Origin: Acidimicrobiales bacterium
Lineage (GTDB): Bacteria > Actinomycetota > Acidimicrobiia > Acidimicrobiales > SZUA-35
DNA length: 64,000 bases
NCBI GenBank assembly: GCA_020629155.1
Contig: JAHDDW010000004.1
Coordinates: 171,779-235,778 of the forward strand
Direction: 5' to 3'
The notes beneath the pieces were generated by a model, which saw only the letters and a list, made by a program, of their open reading frames with translations, had not been told where the DNA came from and did not search any database. Shown one piece after another: positions 1 to 8,397 of this stretch (the first letter of the stretch is position 1; each line of letters begins with the position of its first letter). The position numbers were made by a program, and so were the translations under genes.

Positions 1-1697
1 ATTTCTCTGAACTGGCGGCGAACCTCGACAATCATCTGGCTGGCCGCACGGCCAACAGCATCGATGGTGAGTGCGGCAAACAAGAAAGGCAACATAGCGC
101 CAAGAAATAACCCGATAAACACAGCAACGTCGCCAACGTCTAAACTCAAAATGACTTCACCGTCTGAAGCTTCTTTAATTGCAAATTCAAACGATTTGAA
201 CAACGCAAGAGCTGTTAACGCAGCTGAACCAACAGCAAACCCTTTCGCAACCGCAGCTGTCGTGTTGCCAAGAGAATCAAGCGCGTCGGTAACCTCACGA
301 ACCTTAGGGTCGAGTTCGGCCATCTCGGCGATACCACCAGCGTTATCGGCGATCGGCCCATAGGCATCAACGGAAACAACAACGCCAGTTGTTGCTAGCA
401 TGCCAATTGCTGCAACTGCGATGCCATAGATGCCGCCGAAATCGCCGTCGCCTAACGTGTCGCTAATAGCGTACTGGCCGCCCCAGTAGGCAATACCAAC
501 ACCGACAACAAGTAGCACAACCGAAGCTGCGACCGAAATCATGCCAGCCGAAATGCCTTTAAGAATTGTAGTCGCAGGACCAGTTTCAGTTTCTTGCGCA
601 ATCTTTTTGACTGGGCTGAAATGGTCAGAAGTATAATATTCAGCTGTCTTGCCAAGTGCCCAACCAACGATAAGACCACCAATAACCGAAACAGCCAGCC
701 CAATAGGGTTCTCAAAAACCTCACTATCAGAGAACATCCAATAGGCCGCGCCAACGGTGCCGACAACAGTAAGACCCATCGCCACGTTAGTGCCCATATG
801 TAATGCGCGACTCAACGATTTGTTATCTAGCGACGAGCCGCCGCGAACAAAAAATGAGCCAATGATAGAGGCGATCATGCCGATAAATGCGATAGCCATC
901 GGAAAGGTAAGCAGCGAAATATTTACAGCGTCTGTCGCTTGATCAGCGACAAGAGAAAGACTGAAAGCAGTAAGCGCAACGGGAGCAATAATAGAGCCGG
1001 CATAACTTTCAAAAAGATCGGCTCCCATGCCAGCAACGTCACCGACGTTATCGCCAACATTGTCGGCAATAGTTGCAGGGTTGCGAGGGTCGTCTTCTGG
1101 AATGCCAGCTTCTACCTTGCCGACAAGATCAGCACCAACATCGGCAGCTTTTGTGAAAATGCCGCCTCCAACACGAGAGAAAAGAGCAATAGAGGAAGCG
1201 CCTAAACCGAAAGCAGTCACAACTTCAAAAGCCGAATCGACTTTAAAAACAAGCACAAAAAGAACATAAATAGCCATCAAGCCGCCTAATGCAAGACCAG
1301 CAACCGAAAAGCCCATAACAGCACCGCCACGAAAGGCAACCGCTAGCGCTTGCGCAGGACCAGATTTAGCGGCTTGTGTCGTGCGGGCATTAGCCATAGT
1401 CGCAACCGTCATGCCTATATAGCCAGCTAGAGCTGAAAGGGCCGCACCAACAATGTAAGAGACAGCAGCAGGAGGTTGGATGAAAACTGCGATGAGTACA
1501 GCAAGCACAGCAACAAAACCTGCAACCCAGGTATATTCTTGTTTCAAGAACGCTTTTGCTCCTGACTGGATTTCTTGCATCAGGTAACGCATGCGTTCAT
1601 CGCCTGGGTCAGCTTTTTTTACGCTGCTGAAAAAGAACGTCGCTAGTCCGAGTGCTAGCATGGCTGAGCCGAAAGCTAAATACGGTATTGCTTCCAT
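1..1697 (-). CDS. hppA: Membrane-bound ion-pumping pyrophosphatase (3' end outside window)
   Basis: Couples hydrolysis of cytoplasmic pyrophosphate to cation export across the plasma membrane. Reading leftward from ATG 1697, with GGGAGG seven bases upstream, the frame stays open for 565 codons to the window edge. About 120 C-terminal residues are missing by comparison with the usual length near 690. It has many hydrophobic helices, the substrate motif DVGADLVGKVE followed by EDDPRNPA, then DNVGDNVGDVAGMGADLFES, and later GNTTAAVAKGFAVGSAAL. The alanine after GNTTA, where potassium-independent enzymes carry lysine, is the family marker of the K+-dependent class. The glutamate lies in ADLFESYAGS, the position reported for Na+-pumping members, so the pumped ion is uncertain. 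Family assignment is secure. Confidence 0.95.
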   Translation of the reverse strand, partial: MEAIPYLAFGSAMLALGLATFFFSSVKKADPGDERMRYLMQEIQSGAKAFLKQEYTWVAGFVAVLAVLIAVFIQPPAAVSYIVGAALSALAGYIGMTVATMANARTTQAAKSGPAQALAVAFRGGAVMGFSVAGLALGGLMAIYVLFVLVFKVDSAFEVVTAFGLGASSIALFSRVGGGIFTKAADVGADLVGKVEAGIPEDDPRNPATIADNVGDNVGDVAGMGADLFESYAGSIIAPVALTAFSLSLVADQATDAVNISLLTFPMAIAFIGMIASIIGSFFVRGGSSLDNKSLSRALHMGTNVAMGLTVVGTVGAAYWMFSDSEVFENPIGLAVSVIGGLIVGWALGKTAEYYTSDHFSPVKKIAQETETGPATTILKGISAGMISVAASVVLLVVGVGIAYWGGQYAISDTLGDGDFGGIYGIAVAAIGMLATTGVVVSVDAYGPIADNAGGIAEMAELDPKVREVTDALDSLGNTTAAVAKGFAVGSAALTALALFKSFEFAIKEASDGEVILSLDVGDVAVFIGLFLGAMLPFLFAALTIDAVGRAASQMIVEVRRQFRE

Positions 1698-1877
1698 GTG
1701 AACCTCCCACAATGTTTTACTATGAGGCGAGGCTATCGGCCAGAAAAGTAATTAGAAACCCCTGGTCGCAACGTTGTTGGCTACGTTTTCTTCATAGCGT
1801 GAAGCGTTTGACAAAGCAGTAAACATGTTGTAAGTCACGTTTTTTAGAGGCGAAATTTTCAATCAAAGTTGAGAATT

Positions 1878-3128
1878 TTATTGCCAAAAAGATTGGCATA
1901 GCGCGACAAGGCTCTGGGCGTCTTCAAGGCCTGCTGTTTCGCGAATGCTGTGCATCGCAAGTTGCCCGACACCAATATCTGCGGTCGCAATTGCTAGATT
2001 CGCCGAGGCGATCGGGCCTATCGTCGAGCCACACGGTATGTCATTGCGATGGCTATAGCGTTGAGGAACCTGACCAATATTCTTCAACAGCGACGTAACA
2101 TACGCTGCTGTTTCGCTAGAGGTTGCATAGCGCTGATTCACATTTTGTTTAATAACAAGACCGCCATTTAAGGCAATATGGTGCTGTGAGTCATGCTTGT
2201 CAGCATAGTTCGGGTGTGTAGCATGTGCCCCATCTATCGACAGTAAGAAAGAAGAAGCGAGAGCAGCTAAGTAACGTGTCCTGTCTAAACCGCAGCTGTA
2301 CGCTATCTGCTCTAGCGTGTTTGCTGCTAGGTTACCAGCAGCCCCAATTGCCGATTGCGAGCCGACCTCTTCATGGTCGTAGAAAAAGGCAACAGGACAA
2401 ACCGTTTCGAGTGGAGCCGTCGAAAGTAAAGCATAGGTCGCACAAAAAACCGAGAGCTGATTATCTATACGCGAAGAGGTAAGAATATTTTTTTCTAAAC
2501 CAACTATCGACGCTTTCTGCGTATCAAAAAGCTGCATATCAAAACTTAAAATATTCTCTGAAACAGTATCGCATTGCTTGGCAAGAAAAGACCGAAATGG
2601 GGCATCTGAATACCACATTGGGGTGAGATGTTTCTGAGGGTCAAGCTGTAACCCTTTTGATTTGATCGTCCGATCTAGATGAATAGCAAGCTGAGGTATA
2701 TGCAAACACGGCTCTTCAACTGTGACCAATGTAGTGGTTGTCGTATCGCCGTTTTCGATGATGACATGGCCTGCGAGACTAAGATCTCTATCTAGCCAAG
2801 AGTTAAGCAGCGGAGAGCCGTACACTTCGACGCCGAGCTGGTTACAGTTTGCAGATTCTGTATCTGGCTGCGGCCGAACTCGAAGATTCGGCGAATCAGT
2901 ATGGGCGGCGGCTATCGAAAAACTTTTTAGACGCTCAGGCTGTATCCAAGCCATAAGTGTGCCACCAACCTGAAGAAAATATTTCCCAGGTGTGCGAGCA
3001 AACTGTGTACGTTTCTGTTCCACAAAACCCTGCGCTGTCAGGAGCCCTTTGACTGTCTTGACACAGTGCCGAGGTGTCGGCGATGCATTAATATCGCGGC
3101 AAAGTTGTGAGGAAAAATCTTGTGGCAT
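1878..3128 (-). CDS. apeB: M18 family aminopeptidase
   Basis: Cytoplasmic zinc aminopeptidase that removes N-terminal, often acidic, residues from peptides. The 416-residue length is normal for bacterial M18 enzymes. Visible family landmarks are AAHTDSPNLRVRP (metal ligand His76), SWLDRDLSLAG (bridging Asp near 113), FFYDHEEVGSQSAIGA (catalytic and ligand Glu pair), SIDGAHATHPNY and the C-terminal MHSIRETAG with the last His ligand. All metal-binding blocks look intact. The ATG has no Shine-Dalgarno, but TAGACT ends six bases before it, as expected for a leaderless mRNA. It is transcribed away from the DUF4388 gene 19 bases upstream and toward hppA, without obvious functional linkage to either. 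Confidence 0.93.
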   Translation of the reverse strand: MPQDFSSQLCRDINASPTPRHCVKTVKGLLTAQGFVEQKRTQFARTPGKYFLQVGGTLMAWIQPERLKSFSIAAAHTDSPNLRVRPQPDTESANCNQLGVEVYGSPLLNSWLDRDLSLAGHVIIENGDTTTTTLVTVEEPCLHIPQLAIHLDRTIKSKGLQLDPQKHLTPMWYSDAPFRSFLAKQCDTVSENILSFDMQLFDTQKASIVGLEKNILTSSRIDNQLSVFCATYALLSTAPLETVCPVAFFYDHEEVGSQSAIGAAGNLAANTLEQIAYSCGLDRTRYLAALASSFLLSIDGAHATHPNYADKHDSQHHIALNGGLVIKQNVNQRYATSSETAAYVTSLLKNIGQVPQRYSHRNDIPCGSTIGPIASANLAIATADIGVGQLAMHSIRETAGLEDAQSLVALCQSFWQ

Positions 3129-3134
3129 GCTGGT

Positions 3135-3140
3135 AGTCTA
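3135..3140 (-). promoter_or_regulatory. Candidate -10 box (TAGACT), leaderless start
   Basis: TAGACT on the minus strand ends six bases before the ATG of the M18 aminopeptidase, which has no Shine-Dalgarno. It fits the TANNNT-N6-ATG arrangement seen before many genes in this window. No -35 is clear. Confidence 0.5.
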
Positions 3141-3147
3141 GAACGCT

Positions 3148-3888
3148 CTAGGCTTTTTCCGAAATAATGCCTTCAAGTTTCAATCGATACAGCGTAGAGC
3201 ATACTCGAAATGCGCTTTGGCCTGTCTCATGAACAATCGAAGCCACGGTGCGGCGGCCGTCGATGCGCGATAAATATTGCCACTCATCTGACGAAATAAT
3301 GCGCTCTAATTTGCCATCTGGCAATGTTGTTGTCAACGAAAAGATAGCTTCTGTCGAAGGAACGGCTGCTGCTATCTCTTTCCAAACGCTTAACCTTTTT
3401 TGAGCTTTAGCCGTGAGTTCTTCTGAGGGTACTGCAAAAAGCGAACCCAGCTTATGTTGTCGATTAGGTTCAAATCTGAAAGCATTGCTTGAAGGAACAA
3501 GAAGTTCAAAAAGACCGCTCATATTGTATTCTGTTAGCACTCGTTGGATGATAGAGCGAACCTCAGGTTTGGAATTAACGAGTTGCTGAGTAACGGTGCC
3601 CGCATCTTCAGTAGATGTGAACATTTCTTCTAACTCGTCTAAAGACGCAGCGTCAGCAGAAAAAAGTGCAGAAGTTAACGGAGGGCTTTGCGAAGTTTTA
3701 ACAAGGTAGATGAGGCCTGCGTCTAGCCACACTTCGCTTGCGTCTCCTATCACTAACAAACCAGTTCGTTTTTCTTTGGAAAACATGGTGAGTAAATCGG
3801 TTAAGGCGAACTCGTTGAGTGTGCCTGAAAAAATATCGTCTGTCACGTCAGCTGCTAACACGTCTTTCTTATCGGTTGAGAAAAGCAT
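3148..3888 (-). CDS. DUF4388 domain protein divergent from the conservon
   Basis: A soluble protein of about 246 residues. Residues 15-70 (FSGTLNEFALTDLLTMFS, then KRTGLLVIGD and VWLDAGLIYLV) match the DUF4388/PatA N-terminal pattern, common in proteins that work with response regulators and Roadblock/MglA-type GTPases. The C-terminal 60 residues (EWQYLSRIDGRRTVASIVHE and following) look like a winged-helix-type fold often found after DUF4388. There is no membrane segment. Its 5' end faces the conservon across about 170 bases, so a shared control region and function are plausible but inferred. Two ATGs are possible (3891, 3888). A TAACTT hexamer six bases before 3888 favours the second. Confidence 0.82.
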   Translation of the reverse strand: MLFSTDKKDVLAADVTDDIFSGTLNEFALTDLLTMFSKEKRTGLLVIGDASEVWLDAGLIYLVKTSQSPPLTSALFSADAASLDELEEMFTSTEDAGTVTQQLVNSKPEVRSIIQRVLTEYNMSGLFELLVPSSNAFRFEPNRQHKLGSLFAVPSEELTAKAQKRLSVWKEIAAAVPSTEAIFSLTTTLPDGKLERIISSDEWQYLSRIDGRRTVASIVHETGQSAFRVCSTLYRLKLEGIISEKA

Positions 3889-3894
3889 CATCTC

Positions 3895-3900
3895 AAGTTA
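3895..3900 (-). promoter_or_regulatory. Candidate -10 box (TAACTT) of the DUF4388 gene
   Basis: TAACTT on the minus strand sits six bases before ATG 3888, inside the intergenic region shared with the divergent conservon. This is the same leaderless spacing as elsewhere in the window. Confidence 0.4.
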
Positions 3901-4057
3901 TTTGTAGGCATTTTTTGAACGAGCAGTATGAGCTGTAAACAAGAAGTCAACAGGGAGTTGAAAATTTTTAGAGAATCCAAAATAAAAATTCAACTGGTAC
4001 AAAAACTGTCCGATACATCATCCATAGACCCATACCACCTACCCGTTGCGAGGATTA

Positions 4058-5740
4058 ATGTTCGACAAAATTCCTTTCCGCTATCAGCTCATTGCTATGG
4101 CGGCCATACCAACTCTGATCACTGCTATACTTGCTGCGGGAGCTCTTTTTAAAACAGATATTTCGTTTCGCACGTATGGCATTTTTGCTCTTTCAGGTTT
4201 AGCCGTAAGCATTACCGTTTGCGTCTTGGTGTTTCAAAATATTATTCGTATGATGCGTCAGCTTCGTCACTCAGCTCAGTCGCTAGCTGAGAACGGTTCA
4301 TATTATAGTTATGATGTTAACGATAAGACTGAAGTAGGAGAAATCGCAAAATCGCTCGACTCGATTTATGATTCTGCTGAAGGGATCAAACAGCTACAGC
4401 GTGACGCTATTAAAAAAGGCATCTCAGGTATTGTTGTCAACCTCGCCCGCCGAAGCCAAACGTTGCTAGACCGCCAGGTAGAAGTTATCGATGATCTGCA
4501 ATCAGGCGAAGAGAACCCAGAACGTTTAGAAAAACTCTTTAAAGTCGACCATCTTGCTACTCGCATGCGTCGTAACTCTGAAAGCCTCTTAGTATTAGCA
4601 GAAGCTGACCCTGGGAAACGTCGTGGTGAGCCAGTACTTATCAGCGACGTTATGCGTGTCGCTATGGGTGAGGTCGAAAACTATGATCATATTGCCTTAG
4701 CGAACGAAGACGATGCTTCTGTATCTGCTGGCGCAGCTGTTGACCTTGCTCACTTATTAGCTGAACTTATCGAGAACGCATCACAGTTCTCGCCTCCAGA
4801 AACCAAAGTGGAAGTGCTCGGTAAATTCAATATCGATGGTGACTATGTAGTCAACGTAATTGACCACGGCGTAGGCATGAGTGAAACACAGCTTGAAACG
4901 TCAAATGCTGTTCTTGCTGAACCGCCTGAAATGACGTTAGGTATGAGCCGTTCGCTCGGGTTTAACGTTGTTGGTCGTTTGGCTAAACGGCTTAGCATGT
5001 TTGTCAATTTGTATAGCACGCCAGGTTCTGGTGTGACTAGCGTTGTGAAAATCCCACAGTCACTACTTCGCGGACAAGTCACTGGCAAGAAAGCTGACGG
5101 TCCTGCAAACGAAACAAATAAAGAAAAAGTTACGACGAAACAAAAAGAAGCCAAAGGCGAGAAAAAAGTTGTAGAAGAAGCTCAGGCTGAAGAAAGTCTT
5201 GATCCTATAAAGATCCCTCTAGAGGATTCTGGGAACAAGAAAAATAAAAATAAAAAGGGCAAGAAGCAAGAAGTTGAGCCTGCAGCAGAAGAGTCAGAAG
5301 GAAAAGTCACAGAATTTGGTGATATCCCTGACCCTGTCAAGGTCGAAGATCGTCCACAGAAACTAGATGAAGTTATACCTGAAGGTGAAGCTTTCGATAA
5401 GGGCGTTAAATCGTTGCTGCAAGAACCTAAACGAGGTTCGTCTGGCTTAACGAAACGCAAACGAGGCGCGTCGAAAATAACGACTGGTGAAAGCCGTACT
5501 ATTTCTACAGCGAGCACACGTAAGCCTGATGAGATACGCACGATGCTTTCGAAATATCGTGAAGGTTTGAAAGGCGGCGGTTCTGCTGCAAAGCCAGTTG
5601 TTAAAGCCCAGGCTGAAGCAGCGAACGTCAAAATGATTAAAGACGCTCCCAAAGCGAAATCAACGCCAGCACCATCTGGGAACGCAAACAAAAACCGCAA
5701 AAAATCTAAAAAATATAGGAATAGAAAAGGAGATAAATAA
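4058..5740 (+). CDS. cvnA: Conservon sensor kinase-like protein (CvnA type)
   Basis: Membrane sensor with a GHKL ATPase domain, the first gene of an actinobacterial conservon. I chose ATG 4058, preceded by GCGAGGA at good spacing; a TTG at 4046 is in frame upstream. Two helices (residues about 11-31 and 41-60) flank almost no extracellular loop. A HAMP-like linker follows, then a dimerisation block containing KVDHLATRMRR (residues 162-172) in place of a classical H-box. The ATPase motifs are ENASQFSP (239-246), DHGVGM (269-274) and a GSGV segment near 323. Residues 340-560 form a charged Lys/Glu-rich tail ending in NRKKSKKYRNRKGDK. Its stop overlaps the start of the Roadblock gene by one base. 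Whether it autophosphorylates is unknown. Confidence 0.9.
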   Translation: MFDKIPFRYQLIAMAAIPTLITAILAAGALFKTDISFRTYGIFALSGLAVSITVCVLVFQNIIRMMRQLRHSAQSLAENGSYYSYDVNDKTEVGEIAKSLDSIYDSAEGIKQLQRDAIKKGISGIVVNLARRSQTLLDRQVEVIDDLQSGEENPERLEKLFKVDHLATRMRRNSESLLVLAEADPGKRRGEPVLISDVMRVAMGEVENYDHIALANEDDASVSAGAAVDLAHLLAELIENASQFSPPETKVEVLGKFNIDGDYVVNVIDHGVGMSETQLETSNAVLAEPPEMTLGMSRSLGFNVVGRLAKRLSMFVNLYSTPGSGVTSVVKIPQSLLRGQVTGKKADGPANETNKEKVTTKQKEAKGEKKVVEEAQAEESLDPIKIPLEDSGNKKNKNKKGKKQEVEPAAEESEGKVTEFGDIPDPVKVEDRPQKLDEVIPEGEAFDKGVKSLLQEPKRGSSGLTKRKRGASKITTGESRTISTASTRKPDEIRTMLSKYREGLKGGGSAAKPVVKAQAEAANVKMIKDAPKAKSTPAPSGNANKNRKKSKKYRNRKGDK

Positions 5741-6159
5741 TGGCTCTAAGTGATCTCGCAACTAATATCAACTGGTTGGTTACAAACTTTGTAGCGCAAA
5801 CGCCTGGGGTTTCTGAGGCGGTTGTTGTATCTTCTGACGGTCTGCCTATCGCAACTTCTGAAGGTCTAGACCGCGACTCAGTCGACAGGTTCTCTGCCGT
5901 TGCGTCAGGCCTTATAGGTTTGAGCTATGGTGCTGCTAGCCGTTTCGACGGAGGTGCAGTAACTGAGGTAATCGTAGAAATGGAAAAAGCTTTCCTTTTC
6001 GTAACAGGTATCAGCGATGGTTCGCTTCTCGCTGTTATTGCTGAGGCGAAGGCTGATGTTGGGCTCGTTGCCTACGAGATGGCAGTATTGGTCGATAAAG
6101 CTGGCGAAGCATTGACTCCGGAGCTGCGAGCAGAGCTTCAGGCGGCGTTGCCTCAATGA
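5740..6159 (+). CDS. cvnB: Roadblock/LC7 domain protein (CvnB type)
   Basis: A single-domain Roadblock/LC7 protein of 139 residues, the usual size for CvnB. The conserved pattern is clear: WLVTNFVAQTPGVSEAVVVS, then SDGLPIA, a helix with RFSAVASGLIGLS, and TEVIVEMEKAFLFVTGI followed by GSLLAVIAEAKADVGLVAYE. Roadblock proteins in these operons are regarded as partners or GTPase-activating factors for the small GTPase encoded three genes along. It overlaps both neighbours (one base with cvnA, four with the DUF742 gene), indicating translational coupling. A GGAGATAA sequence at the end of cvnA is its ribosome-binding site. Confidence 0.94.
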   Translation: MALSDLATNINWLVTNFVAQTPGVSEAVVVSSDGLPIATSEGLDRDSVDRFSAVASGLIGLSYGAASRFDGGAVTEVIVEMEKAFLFVTGISDGSLLAVIAEAKADVGLVAYEMAVLVDKAGEALTPELRAELQAALPQ

Positions 6160-6506
6160 GCGGATCCGAACCAAATAAGCGATTTCGGATCCCACCGTAC
6201 GCCATAACACGCGGGCGGACCAAAGACAACCATGGGCTACGAATCGAATCGATGGTGCATCGAGTGGACAAAGCTGGAGTTGAAAGCCTCGGTCACGAGA
6301 AAAAAGCCATTATCGATTTGTGTTCTGAGCCTTTGTCTATCGCCGAAGTTTCAGCCTATCTACACCTACCTTTGCAAGTGGTAAAAATTGTTGCCAGTGA
6401 CTTGCTAAGCGACGGATACCTAAGCTCGGGTGCTACAAACACGAGTAATGAACGACCAGATTTGCAATTATTAGAACGTGTCCTCGATGGACTTCAGAGT
6501 TTGTGA
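6156..6506 (+). CDS. cvnC: DUF742 protein (CvnC type)
   Basis: A 116-residue DUF742 protein. The N-terminal signature PPYAITRGRT (residues 13-22) corresponds to the family's RPYALTGGRT-like motif. The rest reads as a small winged helix (SLGHEKKAIIDLCSEPLSIA, then AYLHLPLQVVKIVASDLLSD). DUF742 members always occur in conservons and are thought to bridge the sensor complex and the GTPase. It overlaps cvnB by four bases (ATGA) and ends 13 bases before the preferred GTPase start, with the GTPase Shine-Dalgarno lying across its stop codon. Confidence 0.93.
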   Translation: MSGSEPNKRFRIPPYAITRGRTKDNHGLRIESMVHRVDKAGVESLGHEKKAIIDLCSEPLSIAEVSAYLHLPLQVVKIVASDLLSDGYLSSGATNTSNERPDLQLLERVLDGLQSL

Positions 6507-6519
6507 GGAGACCCTACAA

Positions 6520-7086
6520 ATGAGTAACCCATTTCCAGTAAAAATAGTAGTAGCCGGAGGGTTTGCCGTTGGCAAGACCACTTTCGTCGGAACAATTTCT
6601 GACATCGAACCGTTGCAGACTGAAGCCAACATGACAAAAGCTAGCGAGGAGGTTGATGACCTTGGTGACGCTACGTCAAAGAAAGGCACAACTGTTGCGA
6701 TGGACTTCGGTCGTGTCGCCTTAAGCGAAGAGCTTATTATGTACGTGTTCGGTACGCCAGGACAAAATCGTTTCCACTTCATGTGGGATGAACTTGTACG
6801 CGGTGCTATCGGTGCGGTTGTGCTTGTTGACACAAATCGTTTGGATGATTGTTTCACCGCTGTTGACTATATGGAACAGCTAGATGTGCCATTCATCGTG
6901 GGGATTAACACCTTCGATGGTGTTCTTAGCCACCATCCAGAGGATGTTCGTGAGGCGTTAGATCTTGATGAGAATATCCCTATTGTCGTGACAGATGCGA
7001 GAGATAAAGCGTCCGTGCGTGACACAGTGATAACGCTTGTGCGTCATAGCATGTCTAAACAACAGATGGCTGCTGCATCGTCATAA
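6520..7086 (+). CDS. cvnD: Conservon small GTPase (CvnD type)
   Basis: Small Ras-like GTP-binding protein of about 188 residues, the output switch of the conservon. The P-loop GGFAVGKTT is at residues 13-21. Switch regions follow as TTVAMDFGR and FGTPGQNRFHFMWDE, the latter replacing the usual DxxGQ. The base-recognition segment is GINTFDG instead of NKxD, as is typical of this family, and TDARD is the G5-like block. I chose ATG 6520 over the in-frame start at 6478 because GAGGAG lies ten bases upstream and the family begins just before the P-loop. A short CCGAA/TTCGG hairpin follows the stop, too weak to call a terminator, so read-through to dapF is possible. Confidence 0.94.
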   Translation: MSNPFPVKIVVAGGFAVGKTTFVGTISDIEPLQTEANMTKASEEVDDLGDATSKKGTTVAMDFGRVALSEELIMYVFGTPGQNRFHFMWDELVRGAIGAVVLVDTNRLDDCFTAVDYMEQLDVPFIVGINTFDGVLSHHPEDVREALDLDENIPIVVTDARDKASVRDTVITLVRHSMSKQQMAAASS

Positions 7087-7179
7087 AATTTCCGAATTTC
7101 TAGTTCGGTCAAACCGTCAAAAAGAAAGCTATTCTAAGGTACCCTACTAGTACGGTAGGCTGACAGAAAGATAGCTGTT

Positions 7180-7974
7180 TTGACTGTTCTTACATTTACG
7201 AAAATGCATGGTTTGGGAAATGATTTCATCATGTTTCTCGATGATATTGTTCTGCCCGCTTCGACGATTCAAGCTTTATGCGATCGCAATAAAGGCGTTG
7301 GCGCTGATGCGATAATCAGTGTGACGATTGAAGATGAGCTGCTGCGGATGCGTTATTGGAACGCTGATGGTTCTCCTGCTGAAATGTGTGGGAACGGGCT
7401 CAGATGCGTCGCTGCGCTAGCAATATCGAAAGGGCTTGTCTCGCCTGGAACGCATAGCGTAAAAACTGATGCTGGGATACTGCAAGTTCGTTGGGATGGC
7501 ACAAACGTTGACATGGTGGAAGCTCAGATAGGAAAAGTGCGTGTTGCTGAGCAAACTAGTACGCTACACGACACGCTTTTCTATGAAGCTAACGCAGGAA
7601 ACCCTCATGCTCTTTGTTTCGTTGACTCGGTTGAGGCTGCTCCTGTTCTCGAACTTGGTCCACGTATCGAAAATGATGCGCATTTCCCTAATAGAACTAA
7701 CGTTGAATTTGTTGAAATAGTTGATTCTTCCTTTCTCAAAGTTCGTGTCTGGGAGCGAGGTGTCGGCGAGACGTTAGCGTGTGGCACAGCCATGATTTCA
7801 TGCGCAGCCGTAGCCCATCACCTTGGGAAAGCTAGCTATCCTTTGACTGTAGAAGTAGCTGGCGGCCAAGCACAAGTGTGGATAGATGAAGATGGCTATT
7901 CATGGATGCAGGGACCTACCGCTATTGTCTATGAAGGACATGTCAACATAGAACAACAAGATTCCTGCGAGTAG
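7180..7974 (+). CDS. dapF: Diaminopimelate epimerase
   Basis: Converts LL- to meso-diaminopimelate, the last isomerisation before lysine and peptidoglycan cross-linking. The 264-residue protein has both catalytic thiols: Cys70 in AEMCGNGLRC and Cys201 in TLACGTAM, plus the N-terminal FTKMHGLGNDF and the NAGNPHALCF motif. The start must lie at or near TTG 7180, because the conserved strand TFTKMHG begins five residues in and no ATG precedes it in frame. There is no strong Shine-Dalgarno. It is a housekeeping gene placed 93 bases after the conservon. Confidence 0.96.
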   Translation: MTVLTFTKMHGLGNDFIMFLDDIVLPASTIQALCDRNKGVGADAIISVTIEDELLRMRYWNADGSPAEMCGNGLRCVAALAISKGLVSPGTHSVKTDAGILQVRWDGTNVDMVEAQIGKVRVAEQTSTLHDTLFYEANAGNPHALCFVDSVEAAPVLELGPRIENDAHFPNRTNVEFVEIVDSSFLKVRVWERGVGETLACGTAMISCAAVAHHLGKASYPLTVEVAGGQAQVWIDEDGYSWMQGPTAIVYEGHVNIEQQDSCE

Positions 7975-7986
7975 CTGTAGCGTTAC

Positions 7987-8250
7987 TTATGCAAGCGCTA
8001 GGTAATTTGCGCTTACTTCCTTAAGTGTCGGTGCGTTAGCTGCTGGTTCGGCTTGTTCTTGTGGGCTGCGTCGTATTGCTACGATTGTGCTGGTGCGATA
8101 ACTCGCCAGCCGTTTGCTCCATGAATCAACAATTTTTCCGCCTTCTCGGAATGAGAAGAACGTTGTCATAGGTCCTTCTTGTTGGTAGGCATCAGCGTTT
8201 TCAATGATGTCTATGGTGTTGTCACTTAGTGTTACTGCGAACAATGTCAT
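7987..8250 (-). CDS. Small hypothetical protein (87 residues)
   Basis: I do not recognise this protein. The preferred start is ATG 8250, because GGGAG lies at good distance upstream; a longer frame begins at 8295. It starts MTLFAVTLSDNTIDIIENAD and continues with a strand-rich stretch (TFFSFREGGKIVDSWSKRL, then STIVAIRR) and a soluble C-terminal tail. It has no signal, membrane helix or cysteine. The composition (short alternating strands) suggests a small alpha/beta fold, but no function can be given. It is convergent with dapF, with 12 bases between the stops. Confidence 0.6.
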   Translation of the reverse strand: MTLFAVTLSDNTIDIIENADAYQQEGPMTTFFSFREGGKIVDSWSKRLASYRTSTIVAIRRSPQEQAEPAANAPTLKEVSANYLALA

Positions 8251-8325
8251 TGTCTGCTCCCTGCCTAGTTGCTTACTAGAGTTATCATAAAGCACAGTGC
8301 CTGTGGGGTGCTAGTAGGGTAACCC

Positions 8326-8349
8326 TGTGGATTTCGGTTTTTATCCACA
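8326..8349. promoter_or_regulatory. Inverted pair of DnaA-box-like sites
   Basis: TTATCCACA at 8341-8349 is an exact DnaA-box consensus. Ten bases to its left CTGTGGAT forms the inverted partner, so CTGTGGAT and ATCCACAG are perfect inverted repeats. No replication genes and no cluster of further boxes are nearby, so this is not an origin. It could be a DnaA-regulated promoter element or chance. Confidence 0.4.
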
Positions 8350-8369
8350 GATTTGCTGCGGAAAACGCT

Positions 8370-8390
8370 GGTATCGCTTCGAGCGATACC
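8370..8390. promoter_or_regulatory. 21-bp perfect palindrome upstream of selO
   Basis: GGTATCGCT and AGCGATACC are perfect inverted arms with a three-base centre (TCG). The palindrome ends 19 bases before the selO start and covers the position expected for the -35 box of the candidate selO promoter, so it could be an operator. It has no T-tract and is unlikely to be a terminator. Confidence 0.5.
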
Positions 8391-8397
8391 TGGCAGA

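Noticed and set aside
5182..5700. 172-codon minus-strand frame within the cvnA tail
   Set aside because: Arises from the low-complexity Lys/Glu coding; no start signal.
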